Source: Ectothiorhodospira mobilis (GTDB lineage: Bacteria; Pseudomonadota; Gammaproteobacteria; Ectothiorhodospirales; Ectothiorhodospiraceae). From it: DNA of 64,000 bases. The DNA lies in NCBI RefSeq assembly GCF_900114895.1, contig NZ_FOUO01000003.1, positions 1-64,000 of the forward strand, in the 5' to 3' direction. The notes under the pieces were generated by a model. The model had not been told where the DNA came from. It did no database searches and saw only the letters and a list, made by a program, of their open reading frames with translations. The translations under genes were made by a program, and so were the position numbers. Of the stretch, positions 52,590 to 63,152 are shown piece after piece. The number at the start of each line of letters is the position of its first letter. The first letter of the stretch is position 1.

Positions 52590-53684
52590 ATGCGCGATGA
52601 ACGCACGTTGCGGGTACTGGATACCGGCCTGCGCCGGGCGGCCGAGAACCTGGCCCTGAACCGGGCCCTGCTGGAGTGCCACCAGGAGGGCCGGTCGCCC
52701 CATACCCTGCGCTTCCTGCGCTTCCAGCCCTCGGCCCTGGTGGGCTTCCATCAGAACGTGGATCAGGAACTGCTGCCCGGGGTCTGCCGGGCGGAGGGGA
52801 TCGACATCCAGCGGCGCATCACCGGGGGCGGGGCCATCTACTTCGATCCCACCCAGATCGGCTGGGAGTTGTACCTGGACCGGCGCTTTCTGGGCACCGC
52901 CGACATGGAGGCCATCGCCGGGCGCATCTGCCGGGCCGCCGCCGAGGGCATCCGCCGCCTGGGGGTGGACGCGCGCTACCGGCCGCGCAACGACATCGAG
53001 GTGGACGGGCGCAAGATCTCCGGCACCGGCGGGGCCTTCGATGGCGACTCCATCCTGTATCAGGGGACACTGCTGCTGGACTTCGACGTGGAACGCATGC
53101 TGCGGGTGCTGCGCATCCCGGCGGAGAAGCTCTCGGACAAGGCCATCGCCTCGGCGCGGGAGCGGGTGGCCAACCTCAAGGATCTATTGGGGGCGCTCCC
53201 GCCGCTGCACCAGGTGCACGATGCCCTGGCCGGGGCCTTCGCCGAGGCCTTTGGCGTGGATCCGGTGCCGGGGGAACTGAACACCGCCGAACAGGATCGC
53301 TTCCGCGAGGCCCTGGCGGAGATGGATACCCCCGAATGGATCTATCAGCGCAACCGACCGGTCTCCGATGCCCCCCTGCTGGAGGGGGTGCACCGTTGCC
53401 CGGGCGGGTTCATGCGCGCCGGGCTGATCCTGGACCGGGACCGGGGGCACATCGCCCAGGCCTGGATCACCGGGGATTTCTTCACCCATCCCCGGCGCAT
53501 GGTGGCGGATCTGGAGGCGGCCCTGCGCGGCATCCCGGTGGCCCAGCTGGAACCGGCGGTGCATGCCTTCTTCGATGGCTATCGTGTGGAGATGCTGCAC
53601 CTGACCCGGGAGGACTTCCTGCAGGTGCTGCGGCAGGCCCTGGCATCGGCCGGGACGGGGCAGGATGCCCATGCCGTCGGTTGA
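52590..53684 (+). CDS. slplAB: Lipoate-protein ligase sLplAB
   Basis: 364-aa ligase of the LplA/BPL fold containing both catalytic and accessory domains. The substrate loop is RRITGGGAI (75-83) and the reactive lysine K142 lies in GRKISGTGGA, as in LplA. It attaches lipoate or octanoate specifically to LbpA. It starts 3 nt after lipS1 and overlaps lipT by 20 nt. The fused form with a C-terminal accessory domain fits the sLpl(AB) type. Confidence 0.9.
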   Translation: MRDERTLRVLDTGLRRAAENLALNRALLECHQEGRSPHTLRFLRFQPSALVGFHQNVDQELLPGVCRAEGIDIQRRITGGGAIYFDPTQIGWELYLDRRFLGTADMEAIAGRICRAAAEGIRRLGVDARYRPRNDIEVDGRKISGTGGAFDGDSILYQGTLLLDFDVERMLRVLRIPAEKLSDKAIASARERVANLKDLLGALPPLHQVHDALAGAFAEAFGVDPVPGELNTAEQDRFREALAEMDTPEWIYQRNRPVSDAPLLEGVHRCPGGFMRAGLILDRDRGHIAQAWITGDFFTHPRRMVADLEAALRGIPVAQLEPAVHAFFDGYRVEMLHLTREDFLQVLRQALASAGTGQDAHAVG

Positions 53685-54738
53685 CGTGCTGGTGGTGGGG
53701 CTGGGGCCCGCCGGGGCCCGGGCCGCGGCTGCCGCCGCCGCCCGGGGGGCGCAGGTGCTGGCGGTGGAGCGCCGCCACCGCATCGGGGTCCCGGTGCAGT
53801 GCGCCGAATTCGTCCCCCTGCCCATGGGGCGCTACGCCCGGGAGACCGGGGCCTGGGTACAGGCCATCGAGCACATGACCACCGTGCTGCCCTCCGGGGC
53901 CACCCGGGTCTCCGATTTCCCGGGCATGATCATCGACCGGGCGGCCTTCGACCAGGGGCTGGCGGCACAGGCGCGGCAACGGGGGGCCATCCTCTGGACC
54001 CGAAGTGCATTGCTGGACCTGGATCCCCGGGCGGGCAGGGCCCGCATACAACGGTCCGGGGAGATCCAGAGCGTCGCCTTCGGGGCCCTGGTGGCCGCCG
54101 ACGGCCCCGCATCCACCGTGGCCGCCCGGCTGGGCCTGCCGCCGCTGCCCTGCGTGCACACCCGCCAGTACACCGTACCCCTGATCCAGGGCCGCACGGA
54201 CACCCTGGTGCGGCTCTCGCCGGCCTTTCCCGGGGGCTACGGCTGGCTCTTCCCCCGGGGCGGGCAGGCCCATCTGGGGCTGGGCATGGACAAGTCCCGG
54301 GCCCGGGACCTGAAGGCCCCCCTGGAGGCCTGGCACCGGCAACTGGTGAATGAGGGCCTGGTGGAGGCGCGCATCCTGGCACGCACCGGCGGCGCCATCC
54401 CCGTGGGGGGGCTGCGGGATCCCCTGTGCCACGAGCGGGTGCTGTTTGCCGGGGACGCCGCGGGCCTCACCCATCCCATCACCGGCGGCGGCATCGCCCC
54501 GGCAGTGCTCTCCGGCGAGGCGGCCGGGACGGCGGCGGCGGATCGGGCCGGCGGTGATCCCGCCGCAGCCGAGGCCTATGCCGAGGACCTGCAGGACACC
54601 TACGGCCCCGGGCTGGTGCGGGCCGTGGCCCGCCGCCGGGAACTGGGGCGCATCTGGGGGACCCCCCGGGCCGGCGAGGACGCCCCGCACCGGCGGGGCT
54701 GGATCGCCTTCGACGAGTATTTCACCGCCACCGCCTGA
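53665..54738 (+). CDS. lipT: FAD-dependent oxidoreductase LipT
   Basis: 357-aa flavoprotein of the geranylgeranyl-reductase-like family. The Rossmann motif GLGPAGARA lies at about 12-20, with ADGPAS and GDAAGLTHPITGGG as the second FAD site. LipT proteins accompany sHdr-lipoate loci and are thought to supply electrons or oxidise intermediates in lipoate formation; the role is not fully proven. It begins inside slplAB. A second ATG at 53671 is equally possible. Confidence 0.82.
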   Translation: MPMPSVDVLVVGLGPAGARAAAAAAARGAQVLAVERRHRIGVPVQCAEFVPLPMGRYARETGAWVQAIEHMTTVLPSGATRVSDFPGMIIDRAAFDQGLAAQARQRGAILWTRSALLDLDPRAGRARIQRSGEIQSVAFGALVAADGPASTVAARLGLPPLPCVHTRQYTVPLIQGRTDTLVRLSPAFPGGYGWLFPRGGQAHLGLGMDKSRARDLKAPLEAWHRQLVNEGLVEARILARTGGAIPVGGLRDPLCHERVLFAGDAAGLTHPITGGGIAPAVLSGEAAGTAAADRAGGDPAAAEAYAEDLQDTYGPGLVRAVARRRELGRIWGTPRAGEDAPHRRGWIAFDEYFTATA

Positions 54739-54809
54739 GGGCGGAGGCAAGCCATCCCCCATCAACCAAGGCCATGCGGGCCGGACCCGCATCCAGGAGG
54801 TACGAGCCG

Positions 54810-55958
54810 ATGAGCGTACAGACCCAGGCCGGGGCGCCGGTGCATTTCTACCGGCCCGACCCCTATGTGAAGACACCGGAGATGCGCTCCCCGGAATACG
54901 TGCAGATGTCCACTGCGGCGGCCATCACCCTGGGGCTGGTGCCCGGGCGCATGCACCGTACCGGCTGTACCCACTGCCTCAACCTGCTGGTGACCTATCC
55001 CGAGGGCTGCCGCGCCAACTGCAGCTATTGCGGTCTGGCACGCCACCGCGAGGAGGACCGGGCCTATGCCGACCGGAACTTCATCCGGGTGGACTGGCCC
55101 ACGGCCCGCTACGAGGATGTGATCCAGCGGGTGCGGGAGGGGGCCGACGGGGGGCGCTTCCAGCGCATGTGCATCTCCATGATCACCCACCCCCGCTCCG
55201 ATGAGGACACCCTGAACCTGCTGCGGCGCTGGGTGGAGGCCCTGCCCCATATCCCCGTCTCCATCCTGTCCAACCCCACCTCCATGCAGCGGGAGGACCT
55301 GGAGCGGCTGCATGATGCCGGCGCGCAGATCTTCACCGTGGCCCTGGACGCCGCCACCCCGGAGGTCTTCGCGCGCACCCGCGGCGCTCCGGTGGGCGGC
55401 CCCCACCGCTGGGACCGGTACTGGCGCACCCTGGAATGGGCGGCGGAGATCTTCGGGCCCGAACGCTTCGGTGTGCACCTGATCTGCGGCATGGGGGAGA
55501 CGGAGGAGGAGATGCTTCGGCTCTGTCAACGGGTGCGGGACCTGGGCGGCCACAATCACCTGTTCGCCTTCTTCCCCGAGCGGGGGTCGATGATGGAGGA
55601 CCGCCCCCCGGTGCCCCATGCCCACTGGCGGCGGGTGCAGTTGGGCCGTTACCTCATTGATTACATGGGCGGACGCGTGGAGGCGATGCGCTTCAACGGG
55701 GCCGGTGAGGTGGTGGACTTCGGCCTGGATGCAAAGACCGTGGAGGGGCTCATCGATGCGGGCACGCCGTTTCGCACCTCCGGCTGCCCGGGCAGCGGCG
55801 AGGCGACCGTCTCCGCCTGCAACCGGCCCTACGGGGATTCCAGCCCGACGGACATCATGTCCTTTCCCTTCCCCCTGGAGGGACGGGACGTGGCGGTGGT
55901 GCGCCGGCAGATGGCCGGGGAGCGGGTGGGCACCTTCGACCCCGAGACCGAGGACTGA
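54810..55958 (+). CDS. lipS2: Radical SAM lipoyl synthase LipS2
   Basis: 382-aa radical SAM protein resembling biotin-synthase-type enzymes. The cluster motif is C67-x3-C71-x2-C74 (CRANCSYC), with extra cysteines at 53 and 56 (CTHC) that could hold the auxiliary sulfur-donating cluster. AGGAGG at 54795-54800 supports the ATG at 54810. It probably works with LipS1 to complete lipoyl-LbpA. Last gene of the sulfur locus; the next gene (ilvI) is 224 bp away. Confidence 0.9.
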   Translation: MSVQTQAGAPVHFYRPDPYVKTPEMRSPEYVQMSTAAAITLGLVPGRMHRTGCTHCLNLLVTYPEGCRANCSYCGLARHREEDRAYADRNFIRVDWPTARYEDVIQRVREGADGGRFQRMCISMITHPRSDEDTLNLLRRWVEALPHIPVSILSNPTSMQREDLERLHDAGAQIFTVALDAATPEVFARTRGAPVGGPHRWDRYWRTLEWAAEIFGPERFGVHLICGMGETEEEMLRLCQRVRDLGGHNHLFAFFPERGSMMEDRPPVPHAHWRRVQLGRYLIDYMGGRVEAMRFNGAGEVVDFGLDAKTVEGLIDAGTPFRTSGCPGSGEATVSACNRPYGDSSPTDIMSFPFPLEGRDVAVVRRQMAGERVGTFDPETED

Positions 55959-56117
55959 GACCGCTTCCCCCCTGGCGCGGGCATCCCATCCCCGGGGTGC
56001 CCCCGGTCCGCGCCGGTCTATCCCGGGTCGCCGGGCGGGGCAAAGGGCCTGGTGGGCCATCCCGGTAGTGAAATTCACGCCGCCTCATATTATCATCGAA
56101 CCTTTTCCCCATGATTT

Positions 56118-56148
56118 GCCCCCGCGCACGGGTCCTGTGCGTGGGGGC
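56118..56148 (+). promoter_or_regulatory. GC-rich hairpin in the ilvI leader
   Basis: 12-bp stem (arms 56118-56129 and 56137-56148, one G-U, 7-nt loop) 34 nt before the ilvI GTG. It follows an AT-rich stretch (about 56085-56117) that could hold the promoter. There is no T-run after it. A leader peptide rich in branched-chain codons is not visible, so an attenuation role is only a possibility. Confidence 0.4.
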
Positions 56149-56182
56149 AGGGGTCCGTTGCGTGCACCAGGAGAGCGAGACA

Positions 56183-57877
56183 GTGGAATTGACCGGCGCC
56201 GAGATATTCACCCGATGCTTGCAGGAGGAGGGTGTCGACCTGGTATTCGGTTATCCCGGGGGCTCGGTCCTGCATATCTACGACGCCCTGTTCAAGCAGG
56301 ACCAGGTGGGTCATGTGCTGGTGCGCCACGAGCAGGCGGCGGTACACGCCGCCGAGGGCTATGCCAAGTCCACCAACCGTCCGGGGGTGGTGCTGGTCAC
56401 CTCCGGCCCCGGCGCCACCAATGCCGTCACCGGCATCGCCAACGCCTACATGGACTCGGTGCCCATGGTGGTGTTCAGCGGTCAGGTGCCCACCAGCCTC
56501 ATCGGCAACGATGCCTTCCAGGAGGTGGACACCGTGGGCATCACCCGCCCCTGCGTGAAGCACAACTTCCTGGTGAAGGACGTGAAGGACCTGGCCGTCA
56601 CCATCAAAAAGGCCTTCTACCTGGCCACCACCGGCCGGCCGGGCCCGGTGGTGGTGGATATCCCCAAGGACATCACCGCCGACCGCTGCGAGTTCCACTA
56701 CCCCAAGTCCATCCGCATGCGCTCCTACAACCCCACGGTGAAGGGGCATCCGGGGCAGATCCGGCGGGCGGTGGACCTGCTCCTGCAGGCGCGCCAGCCG
56801 GTGATCTACAGCGGCGGGGGGGTGATCCTGGGAGGGGGCTCGAAGCTGCTCACCGAGTTCACCCGCCTGCTGGACTTCCCCATCACCAACACCCTCATGG
56901 GGCTCGGGGCCTACCCGGCCTCGGACCGCCAGTTCCTGGGCATGCTGGGGATGCACGGCACCTACGAGGCCAATATGGCCATGCACCATGCCGACGTGCT
57001 CGTCGCCATCGGCGCCCGCTTCGATGACCGGGTCACCGGCAACGTGGCCAAGTTCTGTCCCAACGCCCGCATCATCCATGTGGACGTGGATCCGGCCTCC
57101 ATCTCCAAGAACGTGAAGGTGGACGTGCCCATCGTCGGTCAGGTGGAGCCGGTGCTGCGTGCCATGCTCAAGGAGATCCGCGCCCGGGACCGGCGGCCGG
57201 ATGCCGACGCCCTGGAGAAATGGTGGAAGCAGATCGACGAATGGCGGGCCATGGACTGCCTCAAATACGACCGGGCGAGCGAACGCATCAAACCCCAGGC
57301 GGTCATCGAGACCCTGCACCGCCTCACCAATGGCGATGCCTTCATCACCTCGGATGTGGGTCAGCACCAGATGTGGGCCGCCCAGTTCTACGGCTTCGAC
57401 AAGCCCAACCGCTGGATCAATTCCGGGGGGCTTGGCACCATGGGCTTCGGCTTGCCGGCCGCCATCGGCGCGCAGCTGGCCCATCCCGGCGAGACGGTCG
57501 CCTGCATCACCGGCGAATCCAGCATCCAGATGTGCATCCAGGAACTCTCTACGGCCCTGCAGTACCGCCTGCCCATCAAGGTCCTGACCCTGAACAACAG
57601 CTACATGGGCATGGTGCGCCAATGGCAGGAGTTCTTCTATCAGGGCCGCTACGCCATGTCCTACATGGAGGCCCTGCCGGATTTCGTGCAGTTGGCCGAG
57701 GCCTACGGTCACGTGGGCATGCGCATCGAGCGCCCCGCGGACGTGGAGGGGGCCCTGCGGGAGGCCCTGGACATGAAGGACCGCCTGGTCTTCATGGACT
57801 TCATCACCGACGCGGACGAGAACGTCTATCCCATGGTCCCGGCGGGTGCGGGGCAGAACGAAATGATCCTCCTGTGA
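56183..57877 (+). CDS. ilvI: Acetolactate synthase large subunit
   Basis: 564-aa TPP- and FAD-dependent enzyme that joins two pyruvates, or pyruvate and 2-oxobutyrate, at the start of valine, leucine and isoleucine synthesis. [12 protein letters not shown] and [14 protein letters not shown] hold the TPP-activating Glu. [21 protein letters not shown] and the C-terminal [15 protein letters not shown] region (TPP) are intact. It starts with GTG at 56183 after AGGAGA with 8-nt spacing. It is followed after 4 nt by ilvH. Confidence 0.96.
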   Translation: MELTGAEIFTRCLQEEGVDLVFGYPGGSVLHIYDALFKQDQVGHVLVRHEQAAVHAAEGYAKSTNRPGVVLVTSGPGATNAVTGIANAYMDSVPMVVFSGQVPTSLIGNDAFQEVDTVGITRPCVKHNFLVKDVKDLAVTIKKAFYLATTGRPGPVVVDIPKDITADRCEFHYPKSIRMRSYNPTVKGHPGQIRRAVDLLLQARQPVIYSGGGVILGGGSKLLTEFTRLLDFPITNTLMGLGAYPASDRQFLGMLGMHGTYEANMAMHHADVLVAIGARFDDRVTGNVAKFCPNARIIHVDVDPASISKNVKVDVPIVGQVEPVLRAMLKEIRARDRRPDADALEKWWKQIDEWRAMDCLKYDRASERIKPQAVIETLHRLTNGDAFITSDVGQHQMWAAQFYGFDKPNRWINSGGLGTMGFGLPAAIGAQLAHPGETVACITGESSIQMCIQELSTALQYRLPIKVLTLNNSYMGMVRQWQEFFYQGRYAMSYMEALPDFVQLAEAYGHVGMRIERPADVEGALREALDMKDRLVFMDFITDADENVYPMVPAGAGQNEMILL

Positions 57878-59473
<1,596 letters not shown>

Positions 59474-59516
59474 GGCCGCAGCCCCGTACGGGGCCTGGGT
59501 CTTCAGGCAGGCATGC

Positions 59517-59546
59517 GGGGGAGGGACCGGGGACGGGCCCTCCCCC
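59517..59546 (+). terminator. Hairpin downstream of ilvC
   Basis: 9-bp GC-rich stem (59517-59525 / 59538-59546, 12-nt loop) 44 nt after the ilvC stop, with a second palindrome (59481-59494, 7+7 bp) just before it. No long T-run follows. It probably ends the ilv transcript before the Psd-like gene. Confidence 0.55.
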
Positions 59547-59605
59547 GGTTGGTTTCCACCGGCCGGATCGTGGAGAATAGGCGGCCTTGAACACGCGGAT
59601 CCTCC

Positions 59606-60235
59606 ATGCTGCCCATCGCCCCAGAAGGACGTCCCTACCTCGCCGCCCTGGCCGTGCTGGTGGCCGTTGCCCACCTGATACTGGGTCCCTGGGCCCTGCC
59701 CAGCTGGCTCCTGCTGCTGGGGGGTGGGTTCCTCTTCCGCAGCCTTCCCCGGGAGATCCCGCCCCGACCCTTAGGGGTGGTCAGTCCCGTGGATGCCGTG
59801 GTGGAGCGGGTGGGGGAGTGCCGCGATCCGTTCCTGGACCGGGATGCCCTGTGCATCACCCTGCGCCAGGGGCGTGGCGGCGAGTTCAATCTGCACAGCC
59901 CGGTGGAGGGCAGGGTGCAGCGCTATTGGCGGCCGGCAGCACACCATCGCATGGAGAAGGGCAGCCGCTTCGGGCTCTGGCTCACCACGGACGAGCAGGA
60001 TGACGTGGTGCTGACGGTGAATTGTCGCGACTGGCCCCATCTCATGCGCTGCCCGGTGACCACCGGTGACCGTCTGGGGCAGGGCCGCCGCTGCGGTTTT
60101 CTCGGTTTCGGCCGGGTGGTGGAACTCTATCTGCCCGCCTCGGCCCGGGCCGAGGTGGCCCCGGGGAGCCGGGTCCTGGCCGGCAGCGGGGTGCTCGCCA
60201 CCCTGGTGCACAAACAGCCCGGAGGTCCGGTGTGA
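59606..60235 (+). CDS. Phosphatidylserine decarboxylase-like protein without Gly-Ser cleavage site
   Basis: 209-aa protein resembling the short (archaeal/alphaproteobacterial) Psd family: two hydrophobic N-terminal segments (10-45), VVSPVDAVVERV at about 58-69, GEFNLHSPVEGRV, and near the C terminus GFLGFGRVVELYLP (164-177). In active short Psd proteins this last block has FGS, where cleavage before Ser makes the pyruvoyl cofactor; here residue 170 is Arg (codon CGG at 60113-60115). The only other Gly-Ser nearby (193-194) is not in the right place. The pairing with pssA by a 4-nt overlap supports a phospholipid role, perhaps non-catalytic. A sequencing error cannot explain it, as the frame is intact. 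Confidence 0.7.
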   Translation: MLPIAPEGRPYLAALAVLVAVAHLILGPWALPSWLLLLGGGFLFRSLPREIPPRPLGVVSPVDAVVERVGECRDPFLDRDALCITLRQGRGGEFNLHSPVEGRVQRYWRPAAHHRMEKGSRFGLWLTTDEQDDVVLTVNCRDWPHLMRCPVTTGDRLGQGRRCGFLGFGRVVELYLPASARAEVAPGSRVLAGSGVLATLVHKQPGGPV

Positions 60236-61029
60236 ACGGGTTCCCCCGTCGATCCTCCGTCTCCCGCGGCATCTACCTGCTGCCGAACCTGTTCACCACG
60301 GCGGCCCTGTTCGCCGGCTGCTATGCCATCCTGGCCGCCATGGATGCCGACTTCACCCGGGCCGCGGTCGCCGTCTTCGTGGCCATGGTCCTGGATGGGA
60401 TGGACGGGCGCATCGCGCGGCTCACCCATACCCAGACCCGCTTCGGCGCCGAGTACGATTCCATGGCCGACATGGTCTCCTTCGGCGTGGCCCCGGCCCT
60501 GGTGCTCTATCTCTGGGCCTTGAACGGTCTGGGTCAACTGGGCTGGGTGGCCACCTTCTTCTATATCGCCGCCACGGCCCTGCGCCTGGCCCGCTTCAAT
60601 ATCAAGGCGGGGGTCTCGGACAAGCGTTTCTTCCAGGGGCTGCCCAGCCCCTCCGCCGCGGCCGTGCTCATGGGTATGGTCTGGGTCTGGAGCGATCTGG
60701 GCGTGTCCGGCAAAGTCCTGGCAATCCCGGCCTTCGTGCTGGCGGTGCTGGCGGGCCTGGCCATGGTGAGCAACGTCACCTACTTCAGTTTCAAGGATGT
60801 GGATTTCCGCAACCGGGTGCCCTTCTTCGCCCTTCTGGCCATGGTGTTCGCCGTCATGCTCACGGCCCTGGACCCGGCCAAGGTGCTGTGGACGGGGTTT
60901 TTGCTCTACGCCCTGTCCGGTCCGGGGTGGGTGTTGCACCGCTGGCGCCGCAAGCGCCTGCTGCGGGCGGAGCGGGCCTGCCGGGAACGGGCCGCCGCAC
61001 GCATTGACGCCGCGGAGAATCGCGACTAA
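60232..61029 (+). CDS. pssA: CDP-diacylglycerol-serine O-phosphatidyltransferase
   Basis: 265-aa inner-membrane enzyme of the CDP-alcohol phosphotransferase family that makes phosphatidylserine. The catalytic motif runs from D55 (DGMDGRIAR) through G72 and D76 to D80, with all required Asp residues. About six to eight membrane helices follow. It starts with GTG at 60232 overlapping the Psd-like stop (GTGA). The C-terminal tail is rich in Arg and Ala. Its product would normally be the substrate of Psd. Confidence 0.92.
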   Translation: MNGFPRRSSVSRGIYLLPNLFTTAALFAGCYAILAAMDADFTRAAVAVFVAMVLDGMDGRIARLTHTQTRFGAEYDSMADMVSFGVAPALVLYLWALNGLGQLGWVATFFYIAATALRLARFNIKAGVSDKRFFQGLPSPSAAAVLMGMVWVWSDLGVSGKVLAIPAFVLAVLAGLAMVSNVTYFSFKDVDFRNRVPFFALLAMVFAVMLTALDPAKVLWTGFLLYALSGPGWVLHRWRRKRLLRAERACRERAAARIDAAENRD

Positions 61030-61031
61030 GA
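61004..61031 (+). promoter_or_regulatory. Sigma-70 promoter of the tRNA cluster
   Basis: TTGACG (61004-61009), 16 nt, TAAGAT (61026-61031), inside the 3' end of pssA and 48 nt before tRNA-Pro. The -35 matches 5 of 6 and the -10 matches 4 of 6 consensus positions. Confidence 0.6.
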
Positions 61032-61079
61032 TAGCCAACTTCCGCATCGCCCCGGCTGCACGCGATGCTCGGGAGACTC

Positions 61080-61156
61080 CGGGGTATAGCGCAGTCTGGT
61101 AGCGCGCCTGCTTTGGGAGCAGGATGTCGGGGGTTCGAATCCCTCTACCCCGACCA
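61080..61156 (+). tRNA. tRNA-Pro (anticodon TGG)
   Basis: Cloverleaf with acceptor CGGGGTA/TACCCCG, anticodon loop TTTGGGA (anticodon TGG), T-loop GGTTCGAATCC and encoded CCA at 61154-61156. First of four closely spaced tRNAs. Confidence 0.95.
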
Positions 61157-61183
61157 TCAGCCCGCAAGCGGTGTGAAGGCTCC

Positions 61184-61260
61184 GCGCCCGTAGCTCAACT
61201 GGATAGAGCATCGGCCTTCTAAGCCGAGGGTTGCAGGTTCGAGTCCTGCCGGGCGCGCCA
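61184..61260 (+). tRNA. tRNA-Arg (anticodon TCT)
   Basis: Acceptor GCGCCCG/CGGGCGC, anticodon loop CTTCTAA (TCT) and encoded CCA at 61258-61260. 27 nt after tRNA-Pro. Confidence 0.95.
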
Positions 61261-61296
61261 TACACGGGGCGGCGGAAGCGAAGACAGCAAGGCGAT

Positions 61297-61373
61297 GGTG
61301 GCCGTAGCTCAGATGGTAGAGTCCCGGATTGTGATTCCGGTTGTCGCGGGTTCGAATCCCGTCGGCCACCCCA
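61297..61373 (+). tRNA. tRNA-His (anticodon GTG)
   Basis: Acceptor GTGGCCG/CGGCCAC with the extra G at position -1 (61297) opposite the C discriminator, typical of histidine tRNA. Anticodon GTG and encoded CCA. A small AACCCC-TTT-GGGGTT hairpin (61381-61395) follows in the spacer. Confidence 0.95.
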
Positions 61374-61406
61374 GTTCCTGAACCCCTTTGGGGTTTTGCA
61401 GTTTCA

Positions 61407-61482
61407 GGGCCGTTAGCTCAATTGGTAGAGCAGTGGACTCTTAATCCATTGGTTGAAGGTTCGAGTCCTTCACGGCCCACCA
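61407..61482 (+). tRNA. tRNA-Lys (anticodon CTT)
   Basis: Acceptor GGGCCGT/ACGGCCC, anticodon loop CTCTTAA (CTT) and encoded CCA at 61480-61482. Last tRNA before the terminator. Confidence 0.93.
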
Positions 61483-61531
61483 ACTTCCCGCCCCGGGCAC
61501 CGGCCAGGTCCGTTGCCCGGGGCCACTGCCA

Positions 61532-61558
61532 GGGCCCGGCCAACGCCGGGCCCTTTTT
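61532..61558 (+). terminator. Rho-independent terminator of the tRNA cluster
   Basis: Perfect 9-bp GC stem (61532-61540 / 61545-61553) with a CAAC loop and TTTTT at 61554-61558; a textbook intrinsic terminator ending the Pro-Arg-His-Lys transcript. Confidence 0.9.
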
Positions 61559-61585
61559 GCATCCATCCCCCGGACCCGCGGCGGG

Positions 61586-61614
61586 TTATGAAGCCGCCGG
61601 TCTCCTTGTATAAT
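61586..61614 (+). promoter_or_regulatory. Promoter of tRNA-Leu
   Basis: Perfect -10 TATAAT at 61609-61614, with TTATGA (61586-61591) 17 nt upstream as a weak -35. It lies 32 nt before the tRNA-Leu 5' end. Confidence 0.7.
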
Positions 61615-61646
61615 TGATGTCACACGATTGGAGCGGATCGTCCTGT

Positions 61647-61731
61647 GCGAAAGTGGCGGAACTGGTAGACGCGCTGGATTTAGGTTCCAGTGGGGTAACC
61701 CGTGAGAGTTCGAGTCTCTCCTTTCGCACCA
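61647..61731 (+). tRNA. tRNA-Leu (anticodon TAG)
   Basis: 85-nt class II tRNA with a long variable arm. Acceptor GCGAAAG/CTTTCGC, anticodon loop TTTAGGT (TAG) and encoded CCA at 61729-61731. It has its own promoter, with tig 114 nt downstream. Confidence 0.95.
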
Positions 61732-61844
61732 TCGAACATCCATCGGCCGCCGCGTCCGCATGACACCCCCGTGCGGCTTGGTCGGCTGCCGCGGTCCCAC
61801 CCCCAAGGATTCAAGAGAAGCAGAGGCGAAGAGGTTTGCAATCC

Positions 61845-63152
61845 ATGCAAGTATCAGTGGAGTCCCTGAGCAGTCTGGAGCGCCGGATGACGGTGCAGGT
61901 CCCCGCCGAGCGCGTCCAGGACGAAGTGGATCGGCGCCTCCAGTCGCTGACCAAGCGGGTGCGGATCGACGGTTTCCGTCCCGGCAAGGTGCCCTTCAAG
62001 GTGGTGAAGAAGCGCTACGGCGACGGGGTCTACCAGGAGGTGGTGAGCGAACTGCTGCAGACCTCCTACCATGAGGCCCTGACCCAGGAGAAGATCGTCC
62101 CCGCCGGGGCGCCGGAGATCGAGCCCCGTTCCATGGAGGCCGGCCAGGCCCTGGAATACGTGGCCACCTTCGAGGTCTTCCCCGAGGTGGAGCCGGCCGA
62201 CATGAACGGCGTGGCCATCCAGCGGCCGCAGGTGGAGGTGAGCGACGCCGATGTGGATCGGGTGATCGAATCCCTGCGCCGTCAGCGCCGGGAATGGGAT
62301 GACGTGGAGCGCCCTGCCGCCGACGGCGACCAGGTGGTCCTCGACTTCGAGGGCACCATCGACGGCGAGCCCTTCGACGGCAACAAGGGCGAGGACATGG
62401 CCATCGAGCTGGGGGCCGGGCGCATGATCCCGGGCTTCGAGGAACAGCTCACGGGCGTGCAGCCGGGTGAGGAGAAATCCATCCAGGTGACCTTCCCGGA
62501 GGACTACCCGGCCGGGAACCTGGCGGGCCGCGAGGCGGTCTTCTCCATCCGGGTCAAGCACGTGCGTGAGGGGCGCCTGCCCGAGGTGGACGAGGACTTC
62601 GCCCGTGCCTTTGGCATCGAAGAGGGCGGGGTGGAGAAGCTGCGCCAGGAGGTGCGCGGCAACATGGAGCGGGAGATGACCCAGGCGGTGAAGGCCCGTG
62701 TCAAGGACCAGGTGATGGACGCCCTCCTGGAGCGCAACCCCATCGAGGTGCCCGAGTCCCTGGTGAAGGAGGAGATCAACCGCCTGAAGGAGCAGGCCCG
62801 GGGCCGTTACGGCGCCCCCCAGGAAGGGGAGGACGCCGACGAGGGCTACCGCGACGAGGCCCGGCGCCGGGTGATCCTGGGGCTGGTGATCCGCGAGATC
62901 GTGCGCCGCCAGGAGATCCAGGTGGAGCCGGAACGGGTGCAGGCGGAACTGGAATCCATGGCCTCCAGCTATCAGGATCCCCAACAGGTGATCAGCTACT
63001 ACCGCAGCAACAAGCAGGCCATGGAGACCCTGGAGGCCATGGTCCTGGAGCAGCAGGTGGTGGACTGGGTCCTGGAGCAATGCCAGGTGAACGATGAACC
63101 CACGAGCTTCGATGCCCTCATGAACCCGTCCCCGGAGAATGAATCGTCATGA
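61845..63152 (+). CDS. tig: Trigger factor
   Basis: 435-aa ribosome-associated chaperone and peptidyl-prolyl isomerase. The N-terminal ribosome-binding domain has the signature GFRPGKVPF (near residues 44-52). The FKBP-type domain follows (about 160-245, [28 protein letters not shown]), then the long C-terminal helical arm. The ATG at 61845 has a GAAGAGG site; a TTG at 61836 is the alternative. It ends overlapping clpP (ATGA), in the conserved order tig-clpP-clpX. Confidence 0.96.
   Translation: MQVSVESLSSLERRMTVQVPAERVQDEVDRRLQSLTKRVRIDGFRPGKVPFKVVKKRYGDGVYQEVVSELLQTSYHEALTQEKIVPAGAPEIEPRSMEAGQALEYVATFEVFPEVEPADMNGVAIQRPQVEVSDADVDRVIESLRRQRREWDDVERPAADGDQVVLDFEGTIDGEPFDGNKGEDMAIELGAGRMIPGFEEQLTGVQPGEEKSIQVTFPEDYPAGNLAGREAVFSIRVKHVREGRLPEVDEDFARAFGIEEGGVEKLRQEVRGNMEREMTQAVKARVKDQVMDALLERNPIEVPESLVKEEINRLKEQARGRYGAPQEGEDADEGYRDEARRRVILGLVIREIVRRQEIQVEPERVQAELESMASSYQDPQQVISYYRSNKQAMETLEAMVLEQQVVDWVLEQCQVNDEPTSFDALMNPSPENESS

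Noticed and set aside
54810-55958. Biotin synthase as the identity of the last radical SAM gene
   Set aside because: Biotin genes are absent and the gene follows lipS1, slplAB and lipT in the order of the lipoate-assembly pathway; CTHC plus CRANCSYC fits LipS2.
61026-61613. Several 60-90 codon frames across the tRNA cluster
   Set aside because: They read through tRNA genes and contain motifs that are translations of tRNA arms; they are not proteins.
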